Shown piece by piece: positions 8,078-14,794 of a DNA stretch of 27,360 nt. The DNA is from JBOGED01 sp050743625 (GTDB lineage Bacteria; Actinomycetota; Nitriliruptoria; Euzebyales; Egibacteraceae). The position numbers and the translations under genes are program-made. Each line of letters starts with the position of its first letter. The first letter of the stretch is position 1. The stretch spans positions 1-27,360 of the forward strand of contig JBOGED010000453.1 of NCBI GenBank assembly GCA_050743625.1, given 5' to 3'. The notes beneath the pieces are model-generated. The model ran no database searches. It was not told where the DNA came from and saw nothing but the letters and a program-made list of their open reading frames with translations.

Positions 8078-8095
8078 CATGTTAGTGCTAGCATG
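8078..8095. promoter_or_regulatory. Likely TetR operator between TetR and dehydrogenase genes
   Basis: CATGTTAGTGCTAGCATG is an 18-bp near-palindrome (CATG-yTAGy-rCTAr-CATG, mismatched only by transitions). It lies in the divergent intergenic gap and overlaps a possible -10-like TAGCAT. Size and place fit a TetR-family operator. Binding is inferred. Confidence 0.55.
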
Positions 8096-8123
8096 AGCGA
8101 TGGCTCAGATTACATGGCTCCTT

Positions 8124-8130
8124 GGAGAGG
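8124..8130 (+). promoter_or_regulatory. Ribosome-binding site deciding the dehydrogenase start
   Basis: GGAGAGG lies 8 nt before ATG 8139. It is too close to ATG 8133 and lies downstream of ATG 8100, so it favours 8139 as the start. Confidence 0.55.
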
Positions 8131-8138
8131 CGATGAGT

Positions 8139-9104
8139 ATGAGCACCCAACGCAAGAACCGGCGCGCGACCGCCCGCTGGACCGTATCCGACATTCCGGA
8201 CCAGCAGGGACGGACGTTCATCGTCACGGGAGCGAACAGCGGGATCGGCTACGCCGCAGCGCGGGAGCTGGCCGCCAAGCGTGCTCACGTCGTCATGGCC
8301 TGCCGTGACCTGCGGAAGGCAGCGGTGGCGGGGGAGCGGATCCGTGAGGCTCACCCCTCTGCGAGCCTCGAGGTCGCGCGGCTCGATCTCGCGGACCTCG
8401 GCAGCGTCCGTGACTTCGCCGCCGACTTCACCGCCACGCACCCCCGCCTGGACGGGCTGATCAACAACGCCGGTGTCATGGCGCTGCCCCGGCGCGTGAC
8501 CGCCGACGGCTTCGAGGCGCAGTTCGGGACCAACCACCTCGGCCACTTCGCGCTGACCGGCCTCTTGCTGCCGACCCTCCTCGCCAGCGGCCCCGCACGG
8601 ATCGTGAACGTCAGCAGCACTGGCCACAGGGCTGGGCACATCAGGTTCGACGACTTGATGGGCGAGCGTCGCTACCGCCCGTGGCCGGCGTACTTCCAGA
8701 GTAAGCTGGCCAACCTGCTGTTCACCTACGAGCTGCAGCGCCGCCTCACGCGCCAGGTCTCACCCGTTATCGCCGTGGCATGTCACCCGGGCCTGTCCGC
8801 CACCCAGCTTGGCCAGGCGAGCATCATGCCCGGCTGGCTCGACGCCCTGGCCCACCGCCTCGTCGCGCAACCCGCGCTGGTCGGCGCGCTGCCGACCCTG
8901 CGCGCCGCGACCGCGCCCGGCGTGGCCGGCGGCGACTACTACGGGCCCAGCGGCTTCGCGGAGCTCCATGGGACGCCAGTCAAGGTGCGATCGAGCAAGG
9001 CATCCCACGACGTGGACGCGGCGCGGCGCCTCTGGGACCGCTCCGTCCAGCTCACCGGCGTGGACTTCCACGCCCTCCAGCAGGTGCGCACCCCCGGTCA
9101 GTGA
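8139..9104 (+). CDS. Short-chain dehydrogenase/reductase (SDR)
   Basis: This 321-residue NAD(P)-dependent oxidoreductase resembles the retinol dehydrogenase/light-dependent protochlorophyllide-type SDRs. It shows the cofactor loop TGANSGIG (30-37), NNAG (108-111), the catalytic serine in NVSST (156-160) and the catalytic YFQSK (184-188). The substrate cannot be read from sequence. Starts at 8100 and 8133 are in frame, but GGAGAGG at 8124-8130 favours 8139. The gene is divergent from the TetR regulator and is probably its target. Its 3' end overlaps the end of the convergent Uma2 gene by 7 bp. Confidence 0.93.
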   Translation: MSTQRKNRRATARWTVSDIPDQQGRTFIVTGANSGIGYAAARELAAKRAHVVMACRDLRKAAVAGERIREAHPSASLEVARLDLADLGSVRDFAADFTATHPRLDGLINNAGVMALPRRVTADGFEAQFGTNHLGHFALTGLLLPTLLASGPARIVNVSSTGHRAGHIRFDDLMGERRYRPWPAYFQSKLANLLFTYELQRRLTRQVSPVIAVACHPGLSATQLGQASIMPGWLDALAHRLVAQPALVGALPTLRAATAPGVAGGDYYGPSGFAELHGTPVKVRSSKASHDVDAARRLWDRSVQLTGVDFHALQQVRTPGQ

Positions 9105-9662
9105 AGCGTCACCGCGGCCTCGGGGAGCGCAAGGGGCTCCGCGGGCTGGCCAAACGGGATCGTCCTGATCGACAGATAGCGCCCCCGTGAGCGGGTCCGG
9201 ATCCCGGTGGACCGTCGTGCGCCGCCCGCGCAGGTCGACGACCCAGCAGTCGGGGATGCCCGCGAGCGCATAGCGCCTGGCCTTCTCGCCAAGGTCCTTG
9301 CTGAGACTGCGGTGCGCCACCTCGACGACCAGGTGCACCTGCTCAGGGCCGGGGTGGCCGGTCCGGTAGCGGTCTTCGGGGTCGTCAACGACCGCGAGAT
9401 CGGGCTCGGGCTCGTCGACATCGGATATCGCGAGCGGGTGGCCGAGCCGGATCCTCATCCCCGCCTTGGCCACGGCGTCGGTGAGCTGGTCGTGGATGGC
9501 GTCGATGACGCTCGCATGCTCTGCGGACTCGGGGGACATTGCCGCCTTCCTGCCGTCGAGCAGCTCGACTCGCTGGTCGTCCAGCAGCCCGGCCTCGACC
9601 AACTGCTCGTACTCAACCCGTAGCAGCTCAGGCGTCTCGGTCATCCCCTCTCCAGCGTTCAT
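9098..9662 (-). pseudogene. Uma2-family (DUF820) endonuclease-like gene with a frameshift
   Basis: The upstream frame carries a classical Uma2 fold: VELLDGRKAAM, EHASVIDAIHDQL, the PDLAVVDD strand, VHLVVEVAHRSLSKDLGEKARRYALAG, then IPDCWVVDLRG. After HRDPDPLTG this frame runs into sequence antisense to the dehydrogenase. The usual Uma2 ending (GRYLSIRTIPFGQPAEPLAL, stop at 9098) continues in the next frame. The switch lies near a five-C run at 9182-9186 and equals one extra base. Reading through gives about 188 residues, normal for the family, and ends neatly at the convergent dehydrogenase. It may be a true pseudogene, a sequencing error or a programmed +1 shift. The exact start (9668 GTG, 9662 ATG or 9644 ATG) is uncertain. 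Confidence 0.75.
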
Positions 9663-9821
9663 GCCCACATGCTAAGCCCCAATCGCCGGCCAGACCGTGG
9701 AGCAATCGCACGTAGCGAATCCATAGGGAGTCCGTAGCGGACTATCGCAAGGTGAGGTCGAGGCTGCAACACACAACAGAAAGAAGGCCTCGCCACGACC
9801 ATCACCAAGGAGAAACTATTC

Positions 9822-10181
9822 ATGCGCAAGACATTGGGCAGTATGTTCACGGGAGCCTTCATGCTCGCGATGTTGGGAGCAGCGGCCCTGCCGGCCGGCG
9901 CTCAAGATGGCCAGTGCCCCGTGGGGGAGATCTGCCTCTTCGAGGACTCGAACCATAGCGGCGATGAAAATGGCAGCTTCCGAACTGGCTCGGATGACCT
10001 GACCACATCACCTCCCATCAATGACAAGGCCAGCTCGTACTGGAACCGTTCCGATCGGCCATTTTGCCTTTACGAGGACGTGGGGTACGATGGCGATATT
10101 ATCCAGCGGGTCCTGCCGGGGGAGAGCAAGAACCTCTACGGCCCGTCGAACGATAAGGTCAGCTCGCTTCGCCCCTGCTAA
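9822..10181 (+). CDS. Secreted peptidase inhibitor family I36-like protein
   Basis: This 119-residue protein has a clear Sec signal peptide: positive MRK, a hydrophobic stretch and cleavage near AGA-QD at about residue 27. The mature part has two related cysteine-bearing segments, CPVGEICLFEDSNHSG and FCLYEDVGYDGD. This is the CLYED/G pattern of family I36 inhibitors such as the Streptomyces metalloprotease inhibitor SMPI, which have a beta-gamma crystallin-like fold. The start is well supported by AAGGAGAAA at 9807-9815. Upstream 9669-9821 shows no convincing promoter. It is monocistronic, and its stop overlaps the stop of the convergent SARP gene. Its protease target is unknown, and a non-inhibitory crystallin-like role is possible. 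Confidence 0.85.
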   Translation: MRKTLGSMFTGAFMLAMLGAAALPAGAQDGQCPVGEICLFEDSNHSGDENGSFRTGSDDLTTSPPINDKASSYWNRSDRPFCLYEDVGYDGDIIQRVLPGESKNLYGPSNDKVSSLRPC

Positions 10182-12163
10182 CGAACAGAGAACCAATCTG
10201 TATCGACTTGGTGCCCCAGCCGCGCGGCTGGGGCACCAGCGCGGGTCAGGGCGGCATCGCGGTCGAACGTCGAGTCCTCGGTTTCGGCGCGCTCCCTGGC
10301 GTAGGCGCGGGGTAGGCCGTGGACGCGGTAGCGCACGTGACCGCCCCGGGCTCGACGAGCGATGCCGAGCAGCTGCACTTGGACCAAGCCGTCGAGCAGC
10401 TCTTCGGCGGTGCTCAGCGGAACCTCGAGGAGGGCAGCGGCAGCCCGAGACGTAAAGGTTGGTGTGGCCAGCAGCCCGACTCGGCGGAAGCAGCGTCGTT
10501 GATCCTCGGTCAACTGTTGATAGCTGTGCGCCAAGCCGGGGCGTACCGCTCGATCGCCGATAGTGAGTTCGTCAAGGCGGCGTCGCTCGTCAGTGAGTCG
10601 CTCGGCCAGCCGCGCCAGTGGCCAGTACGGCCGAGTGGCGAGCCGAGTCCCCGCGATCCTGACCGCCAGTGGCAAGTGGTCGCACAGCCGCACGATCATC
10701 CTGGCCGCTTCTGGCGCGACCGCGACCCGCTCCGGACCGGCGATCCGGCCGAGCAGCTCGACGGCCTGCCCGGACTCGAGCACATCGAGATCGGCCGTTC
10801 GCGCGCCGTCCAGCCCGGTCAGCCGCGCTCGACTGGTGACGATCACCCCGCAGCTCCCACTCCCCGGCAACAAGGGGCGCACCTGCGCCTCGGTGACCGC
10901 GTTGTCCAGCAACACGAGGACTTGCCGGCCGGCCAACTGCGTCCGGTAGAGCGCGCTTCGCTCCTCGACGCCGTCCGGCACCACCGCCTTCTCCACGCCT
11001 AGCAGGAGCAGGAATCGGACCAGGGCATCGCCTGGGTCGAGCGGCAGCGACTCGGTGCCGCGCAAGTCCACATACAGCTGCCCGTCCGGGAACCGGCCAC
11101 GCAAGCGGTGCGCGACATGGACGGCGAGCGCCGTCTTGCCGATCCCTGCCTTTCCCGTTACCACGGAGACGACCACGGCGGTCGACGGGGCACGTGCTTC
11201 CCGATTGGATCGCAGTAGGTCGCACACCATACCGGTATCCTTTGTGCGACCGGTGAAGTCGGCGATATCGGGCGGGAGCTGGGCCGGCACGGGCACCGTC
11301 GGGTGGCTCGTCATCGGCACAGCTTCGGTCGCCCCCAGCAGGTCTGGATCGTCGGCGAGGATCCTTTGCTCCAAACCTCGCAGCTCCTGCCCAGGATCGA
11401 GACCGAGCTCTGAGGCCAAGGCCTCGCGCCCCTGGTGATACACCGCGAGCGCATCCGCTTGCCGCCCCGTCCTGTATAGCGCAAGCATGAGCTGACCGCG
11501 GAGCCGCTCCCGTAGCGGCTGCATCGCGACGAGCGAGACAATCTCGCCTACCAGCTCGCCATGGCGCCCCAATGTCAGGTCAGCCTCGATGCGCTCCTCC
11601 AATGCCGCGAGGCGCTGTTCTTCCAGACGCGCGGCCTCGGCGGAGACAGCCCTCCCCGACGCCCCGCCCAGCGCGGGTCCCCGCCACAGGCCTAGCGCGG
11701 TTCTCCAGCAGTCGCTCGCGACCTGTAACCGACCTGCGGCCCGCGCTTCTCTCGCCCTGCGGGTCCAGAGGGAGAACTCATCGAGGTCGAGCTGGCCGGG
11801 CTCGACTCGCAGCATATAGCCCGGCGGGCGGGTCACGACTATCCCTCGCCCAGCGCCGGCCGCTCCCTGGTCGAGGGCTCGTCGGAGCATGGACATGTGG
11901 TTGTGAAGCTGATCGATCGCGGTCGAGGGCGGAGCGTCGTCCCAAAGCGCGTCGATCAGCTGGCAGGTTGGCACGACACGATTGGCGCGTATCGCGAGCA
12001 CTGCGACCAACGTCCGCTGTTTGGGTCCGCCCAGCGTCAGCGGCCCATCATCAAAGTGGATCTCGACCGGTCCGAGAATCCTGAGCCGCGGATCGGCCGC
12101 CGGCTCGTGCCGCTCTCGCGGCGGCTGTCCCGCCTTGGCGAGGCCGTGCGGGGCGGATGTCAC
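10178..12163 (-). CDS. SARP-type regulator (BTAD + NB-ARC), C-terminus shortened
   Basis: This is a 661-residue AfsR/SARP-like transcriptional activator. An OmpR-type winged helix (about 27-120, with PRLRILGPVEI and TRPPGYMLRV) leads into a BTAD domain (about 126-272). An NB-ARC ATPase follows with Walker A TGKAGIGKTA (336-345) and a Walker B-like VLVLLDNA. AfsR-type proteins usually continue into TPR repeats. Here the chain ends soon after the YRVHGLPRAYARERAE segment, with an odd tail encoded by a 30-bp palindrome. GTG 12163 was chosen because AGGGAG lies 5 nt upstream and the start overlaps the preceding small gene by 4 nt (GTGA). It may control secondary metabolism or local genes; the target is unknown. 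Confidence 0.88.
   Translation of the reverse strand: MTSAPHGLAKAGQPPRERHEPAADPRLRILGPVEIHFDDGPLTLGGPKQRTLVAVLAIRANRVVPTCQLIDALWDDAPPSTAIDQLHNHMSMLRRALDQGAAGAGRGIVVTRPPGYMLRVEPGQLDLDEFSLWTRRAREARAAGRLQVASDCWRTALGLWRGPALGGASGRAVSAEAARLEEQRLAALEERIEADLTLGRHGELVGEIVSLVAMQPLRERLRGQLMLALYRTGRQADALAVYHQGREALASELGLDPGQELRGLEQRILADDPDLLGATEAVPMTSHPTVPVPAQLPPDIADFTGRTKDTGMVCDLLRSNREARAPSTAVVVSVVTGKAGIGKTALAVHVAHRLRGRFPDGQLYVDLRGTESLPLDPGDALVRFLLLLGVEKAVVPDGVEERSALYRTQLAGRQVLVLLDNAVTEAQVRPLLPGSGSCGVIVTSRARLTGLDGARTADLDVLESGQAVELLGRIAGPERVAVAPEAARMIVRLCDHLPLAVRIAGTRLATRPYWPLARLAERLTDERRRLDELTIGDRAVRPGLAHSYQQLTEDQRRCFRRVGLLATPTFTSRAAAALLEVPLSTAEELLDGLVQVQLLGIARRARGGHVRYRVHGLPRAYARERAETEDSTFDRDAALTRAGAPAARLGHQVDTDWFSVR
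10209..10238. terminator. 30-bp perfect palindrome between convergent genes
   Basis: TGGTGCCCCAGCCGC at 10209-10223 is followed directly by its exact reverse complement to 10238. It lies 28 bp after the I36 gene stop and inside the last codons of the SARP gene. It probably acts as a terminator for the I36 gene (no T-run follows, common in high-GC bacteria) and may cap both transcripts. Confidence 0.6.
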
Positions 12164-12414
12164 GGCAGCTCCCTGGGTTGAGGCCGGAGGATCGTGATAT
12201 CGGTGTCGGGGCCTTCCACGGCTCTCTCCGGTTCGCGGCAGAAGCGGCAGTAGCACATGGGAGGGTCAGGCACGACCGTGAGGATGGGCCGTGGGCGCTT
12301 CTCGGGATGCCCTTCCTCGAAAAGGTCCACGACCGGATCAACCATGACCCGGACGCACGCGAATAGCAGGGAAAGCAAGGCGAGCGAAGCAAGGATCGAG
12401 CATATGCGAACCAT
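12160..12414 (-). CDS. Small membrane protein with CxCxxC motif
   Basis: This 84-residue protein starts at ATG 12414 with GGAG 5 nt upstream. An N-terminal hydrophobic stretch (about 4-25) could be a membrane anchor or uncleaved signal; LLFAC near 16-20 is vaguely lipobox-like. The tail is hydrophilic and carries CYCRFC at residues 54-59. That motif could bind a metal or form disulfides. Its stop overlaps the GTG of the SARP regulator by 4 nt, so the two are translationally coupled and may work together. I do not recognise the family. Confidence 0.6.
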   Translation of the reverse strand: MVRICSILASLALLSLLFACVRVMVDPVVDLFEEGHPEKRPRPILTVVPDPPMCYCRFCREPERAVEGPDTDITILRPQPRELP

Positions 12415-12585
12415 GGGTTCTCCGAATGGACTTCCGTCTCCAAACTCGGCTTCAGCTTGGTGATCAGCCGGTATTCCGTCGTCTCCTACATGACTGATTT
12501 GCCGACTCCCCCTAGGCCGAGATGCAGCTAAAGGAATCTCTGTCGAAAGGGAGAGGGACGGATCTGCCGCAAGACGGATGAGCGG

Positions 12586-12591
12586 TATAGA
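12586..12591 (+). promoter_or_regulatory. Possible -10 element for the first histidine kinase gene
   Basis: TATAGA lies 22 bp upstream of the ATG. The -35 candidate (CTGCCG at 12564-12569, 16-bp spacing) is weak. The 198-bp divergent gap 12415-12612 must hold promoters for both directions, but nothing stronger was seen. Confidence 0.25.
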
Positions 12592-12612
12592 ACTGTCGGC
12601 TAAGGTCACACC

Positions 12613-13839
12613 ATGAATGCGTGGATCGAGCGGGCCACCGCCGCCTTCGCACGCCGTCCCGGTCTGGTCGATGGCGCGCTTTGCGCGGTTTTGCTGATTG
12701 CCGCTCTCGCGGTGGCAGCGTTCGAGTTCCGATACGTGGGCAACAGGCAAGGGGATCTCCTGCCGCCCGTGCCATGGAGCCCCATGGTCGGGGCCGCCAT
12801 TGTCGCGATCGTCGCCCCGTTGGCCTGGCGCCGCCGGGCGCCGCTCACGGTGCTCGCGCTGGTCGCGACCGCACAGGTTGCAGCCCTGGCGCTGCTCCGT
12901 CTCGAGAACGAGATCACCTTGCTCGCCGTATTGGCCGCCATGTACAGCGCGGGCGCTCACGGGGCGGAGCCAGGTCGGAAGCCGCTCCGGGTAATCGCGT
13001 TCGGGGCGCTGGCGGTCGCGTTGACCTACCAGGTCGATGCGGACCAGCCGGTAGGAGCCGCCATATACAGCCTGCATCTGGTGGTCTGGGGGGTGGCGGC
13101 TTGCGTATTGGGTGACAGCGTCCGGATCGGCCGAGCCCGTGAGGCCGAGCTGGAGACGCGTACCGCCCAGCTGGCGGCCGAACGGGAGATCAACGCCCGC
13201 CGGGCCGTGCTAGAGGAGCGGGTACGCGTGGCCCGCGAGCTCCACGACGTCATCGCACACCACGTCAGCCTCATGGGTATCCAGGCCGCCGCCGCCGGGC
13301 GGGTCCTGACCACCCGGCCCGAACAGGCGGCCAAGACTTTGGCGTCCATCGAGGGGACGAGCCGCCAGGCGGTCGGCGAGATGCAACGTATGCTCGGGTT
13401 CTTACGCCAAGAAGACGAGGTCGACGCCTTGGCACCGCCGCCCAGCCTGCGCCGCCTCGGCAGCCTCGTCACGCAGATGTCCGAGGCCAAGCTCGCGGTC
13501 GAGGTCTGCGTCGAGGGTGACCAGAAGCCCTTGCCCGCAAGCGTGGACCTGTCCGCGTACCGGGTCGTGCAAGAGGCGTTGACGAACACGCTCAAGCACG
13601 CGAAGGCCACTACGGCCGCGGTGACCTTGCGCTACCGGACCGCGACTTTCGAGGTCGAGGTAGTCGACAACGGGGTGGGAACCGCGGCGGTCCCGAACAT
13701 CGGCAATGGCCAGCAACAGCATGGTCTGATCGGCATGCGTGAGCGTGCAGCCCTCCATTGCGGCGAATTCGAAGCTGGCCCGCGAGCCGAGGGCGGGTTC
13801 GGTGTCAGGGCCAGCTTCCTGTTGCTCGAGCGATCATGA
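12613..13839 (+). CDS. NarL-family sensor histidine kinase (HisKA_3)
   Basis: This is a 408-residue membrane sensor kinase. Four to five hydrophobic segments occupy residues 18-168 (for example GALCAVLLIAALAVAAF and VVWGVAACVLG), with almost no extracytoplasmic domain. A short coiled coil leads to the HisKA_3 dimerisation helix ARELHDVIAHHVSLM with phospho-acceptor His211. The ATP-binding domain shows EALTNTLKHAKA, VVDNGVG and GLIGMRERA. The architecture matches the DesK/actinobacterial NarL-type kinases that sense membrane state. An AAGG sequence lies 7 nt before the ATG. It overlaps its response regulator by 4 nt, so they form one pair. The signal is unknown. Confidence 0.93.
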   Translation: MNAWIERATAAFARRPGLVDGALCAVLLIAALAVAAFEFRYVGNRQGDLLPPVPWSPMVGAAIVAIVAPLAWRRRAPLTVLALVATAQVAALALLRLENEITLLAVLAAMYSAGAHGAEPGRKPLRVIAFGALAVALTYQVDADQPVGAAIYSLHLVVWGVAACVLGDSVRIGRAREAELETRTAQLAAEREINARRAVLEERVRVARELHDVIAHHVSLMGIQAAAAGRVLTTRPEQAAKTLASIEGTSRQAVGEMQRMLGFLRQEDEVDALAPPPSLRRLGSLVTQMSEAKLAVEVCVEGDQKPLPASVDLSAYRVVQEALTNTLKHAKATTAAVTLRYRTATFEVEVVDNGVGTAAVPNIGNGQQQHGLIGMRERAALHCGEFEAGPRAEGGFGVRASFLLLERS

Positions 13840-14507
13840 GCATCCGGATCCTGCTCGCCGACGACCAGGCCATGGTCCGGGCCGGCTTTCGCATGATCCT
13901 CGAGTCCGAAGCCGACCTCGAGGTCGTGGGCGAGGCCGACGACGGCCTGGCCGCGGTAGCCGCAGCGAAGCGGCTGCGCCCCGATCTCACGCTGATGGAC
14001 ATTCAGATGCCAACCATGGATGGGTTAGAGGCCACTCGCCGAATCGTCGGATCCGACGGTGGGGCCAACGCCCGGGTCGTGATCTTGACCACCTTCGAGC
14101 GCGACGACTACATCTTCGAGGCCTTGCGGGCCGGCGCCAGCGGATTCCTGCTCAAGAACGCCCCCGCCGACGATCTCATCGCCGCGGTCCGCGTGGTCGC
14201 CGCGGGCGACGCCCTGCTCGCTCCTTCGGTTACGCGCCGCATCATCGCCGACTACGCGCGCCAGCCCGCCAAGACCGCGCGCAGCGCCGAACTGGACCTG
14301 CTCACCGAGCGTGAGCGCGACGTGCTCCGCCTGCTGGCCACCGGCAAGAGCAACGCCGAGCTTGCCGCGGAGCTGTATGTCGGAGAGGGAACCATCAAGA
14401 CCCACGTCTCTCATCTGCTTTCCAAGCTGGGTCTACGCGACCGGGTGCAAGCAGTCGTGTTCGCGTACGAGAGCGGCCTCATACAGCCGAGGTCCGTTCA
14501 GAGTTAG
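13836..14507 (+). CDS. NarL/FixJ-family response regulator
   Basis: This 223-residue regulator has a receiver domain at residues 1-118. The acidic pair is at Asp9/Asp10, the phospho-acceptor Asp55 is in LTLMDIQMPTMDG, and the conserved Lys lies in GFLLKNAP. A LuxR-type helix-turn-helix follows at about 158-218 (LTERERDVLRLLATGKSNAE, then GTIKTHVSHLLSKLGLRDR). ATG 13836 was chosen over the longer frame from 13758 because it overlaps the kinase stop (ATGA) and begins the receiver fold directly. It is the output partner of the kinase just upstream. The target promoter is not identified. Confidence 0.95.
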   Translation: MSIRILLADDQAMVRAGFRMILESEADLEVVGEADDGLAAVAAAKRLRPDLTLMDIQMPTMDGLEATRRIVGSDGGANARVVILTTFERDDYIFEALRAGASGFLLKNAPADDLIAAVRVVAAGDALLAPSVTRRIIADYARQPAKTARSAELDLLTERERDVLRLLATGKSNAELAAELYVGEGTIKTHVSHLLSKLGLRDRVQAVVFAYESGLIQPRSVQS

Positions 14508-14510
14508 CTA

Positions 14511-14553
14511 ATGGCCAGGGTTTCTTCACGCATACGTGAGAAACCCTGGCCAT
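14511..14553. terminator. Strong hairpin terminator after the first two-component pair
   Basis: The arms 14511-14530 and 14535-14553 pair over about 19 bp with a single bulged T and a 4-nt loop. The stem is ATGGCCAGGGTTTCT-TCACG against its complement. It starts 3 bp after the response regulator stop and also lies downstream of the convergent small membrane protein gene, so it may serve both directions. Confidence 0.8.
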
Positions 14554-14566
14554 AAGGGCCCGACAC

Positions 14567-14794
14567 CTACACGACTTCGTCCCCATCGGCGGCGACCTCG
14601 GCCGCTGCGGAGCTGGTTGGGTTGCTCTGGCGGCGGGCGGTGAAGATGATGGCGATGCCCAGGCCGACGGCGACGAGGGGTAGCGCCCAGCCGAGGGAGA
14701 CCGGGCTGACTGGGCCGGCGAGGGACAGCAGGCCCAGGGCCGTGAAGGCGAGGCCGAACACAAGCGAGATTGGGTCGAGGTCGTGACGTTCCAC
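14567..14794 (-). CDS. Small two-helix membrane protein
   Basis: The protein has 75 residues and a GTG start directly abutting the TAA stop of the upstream PspC/LiaF-like gene (no gap), which implies translational coupling. Two hydrophobic helices are visible at about 9-27 (SLVFGLAFTALGLLSLAG) and 32-53 (SLGWALPLVAVGLGIAIIF). They are followed by a polar tail rich in Ser, Ala and acidic residues. No enzyme motif is seen. It is probably a partner of the PspC/LiaF-like protein in the membrane. The family is not recognised. Confidence 0.65.
   Translation of the reverse strand: MERHDLDPISLVFGLAFTALGLLSLAGPVSPVSLGWALPLVAVGLGIAIIFTARRQSNPTSSAAAEVAADGDEVV

Noticed and set aside
8760..9097. Extension of the Uma2 frame antisense to the dehydrogenase
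   Set aside because: The family C-terminus is found in the neighbouring frame ending at 9098; the extension has no Uma2 features.
9729..9741. Small hairpin GTCCG-TAG-CGGAC upstream of the I36 gene
   Set aside because: The 5-bp stem is too short to separate from chance in GC-rich DNA.
12415..13077. Upstream extension of the 84-residue gene's frame on the minus strand
   Set aside because: It runs antisense to the histidine kinase; the ATG at 12414 has its own ribosome-binding site and starts the hydrophobic segment.
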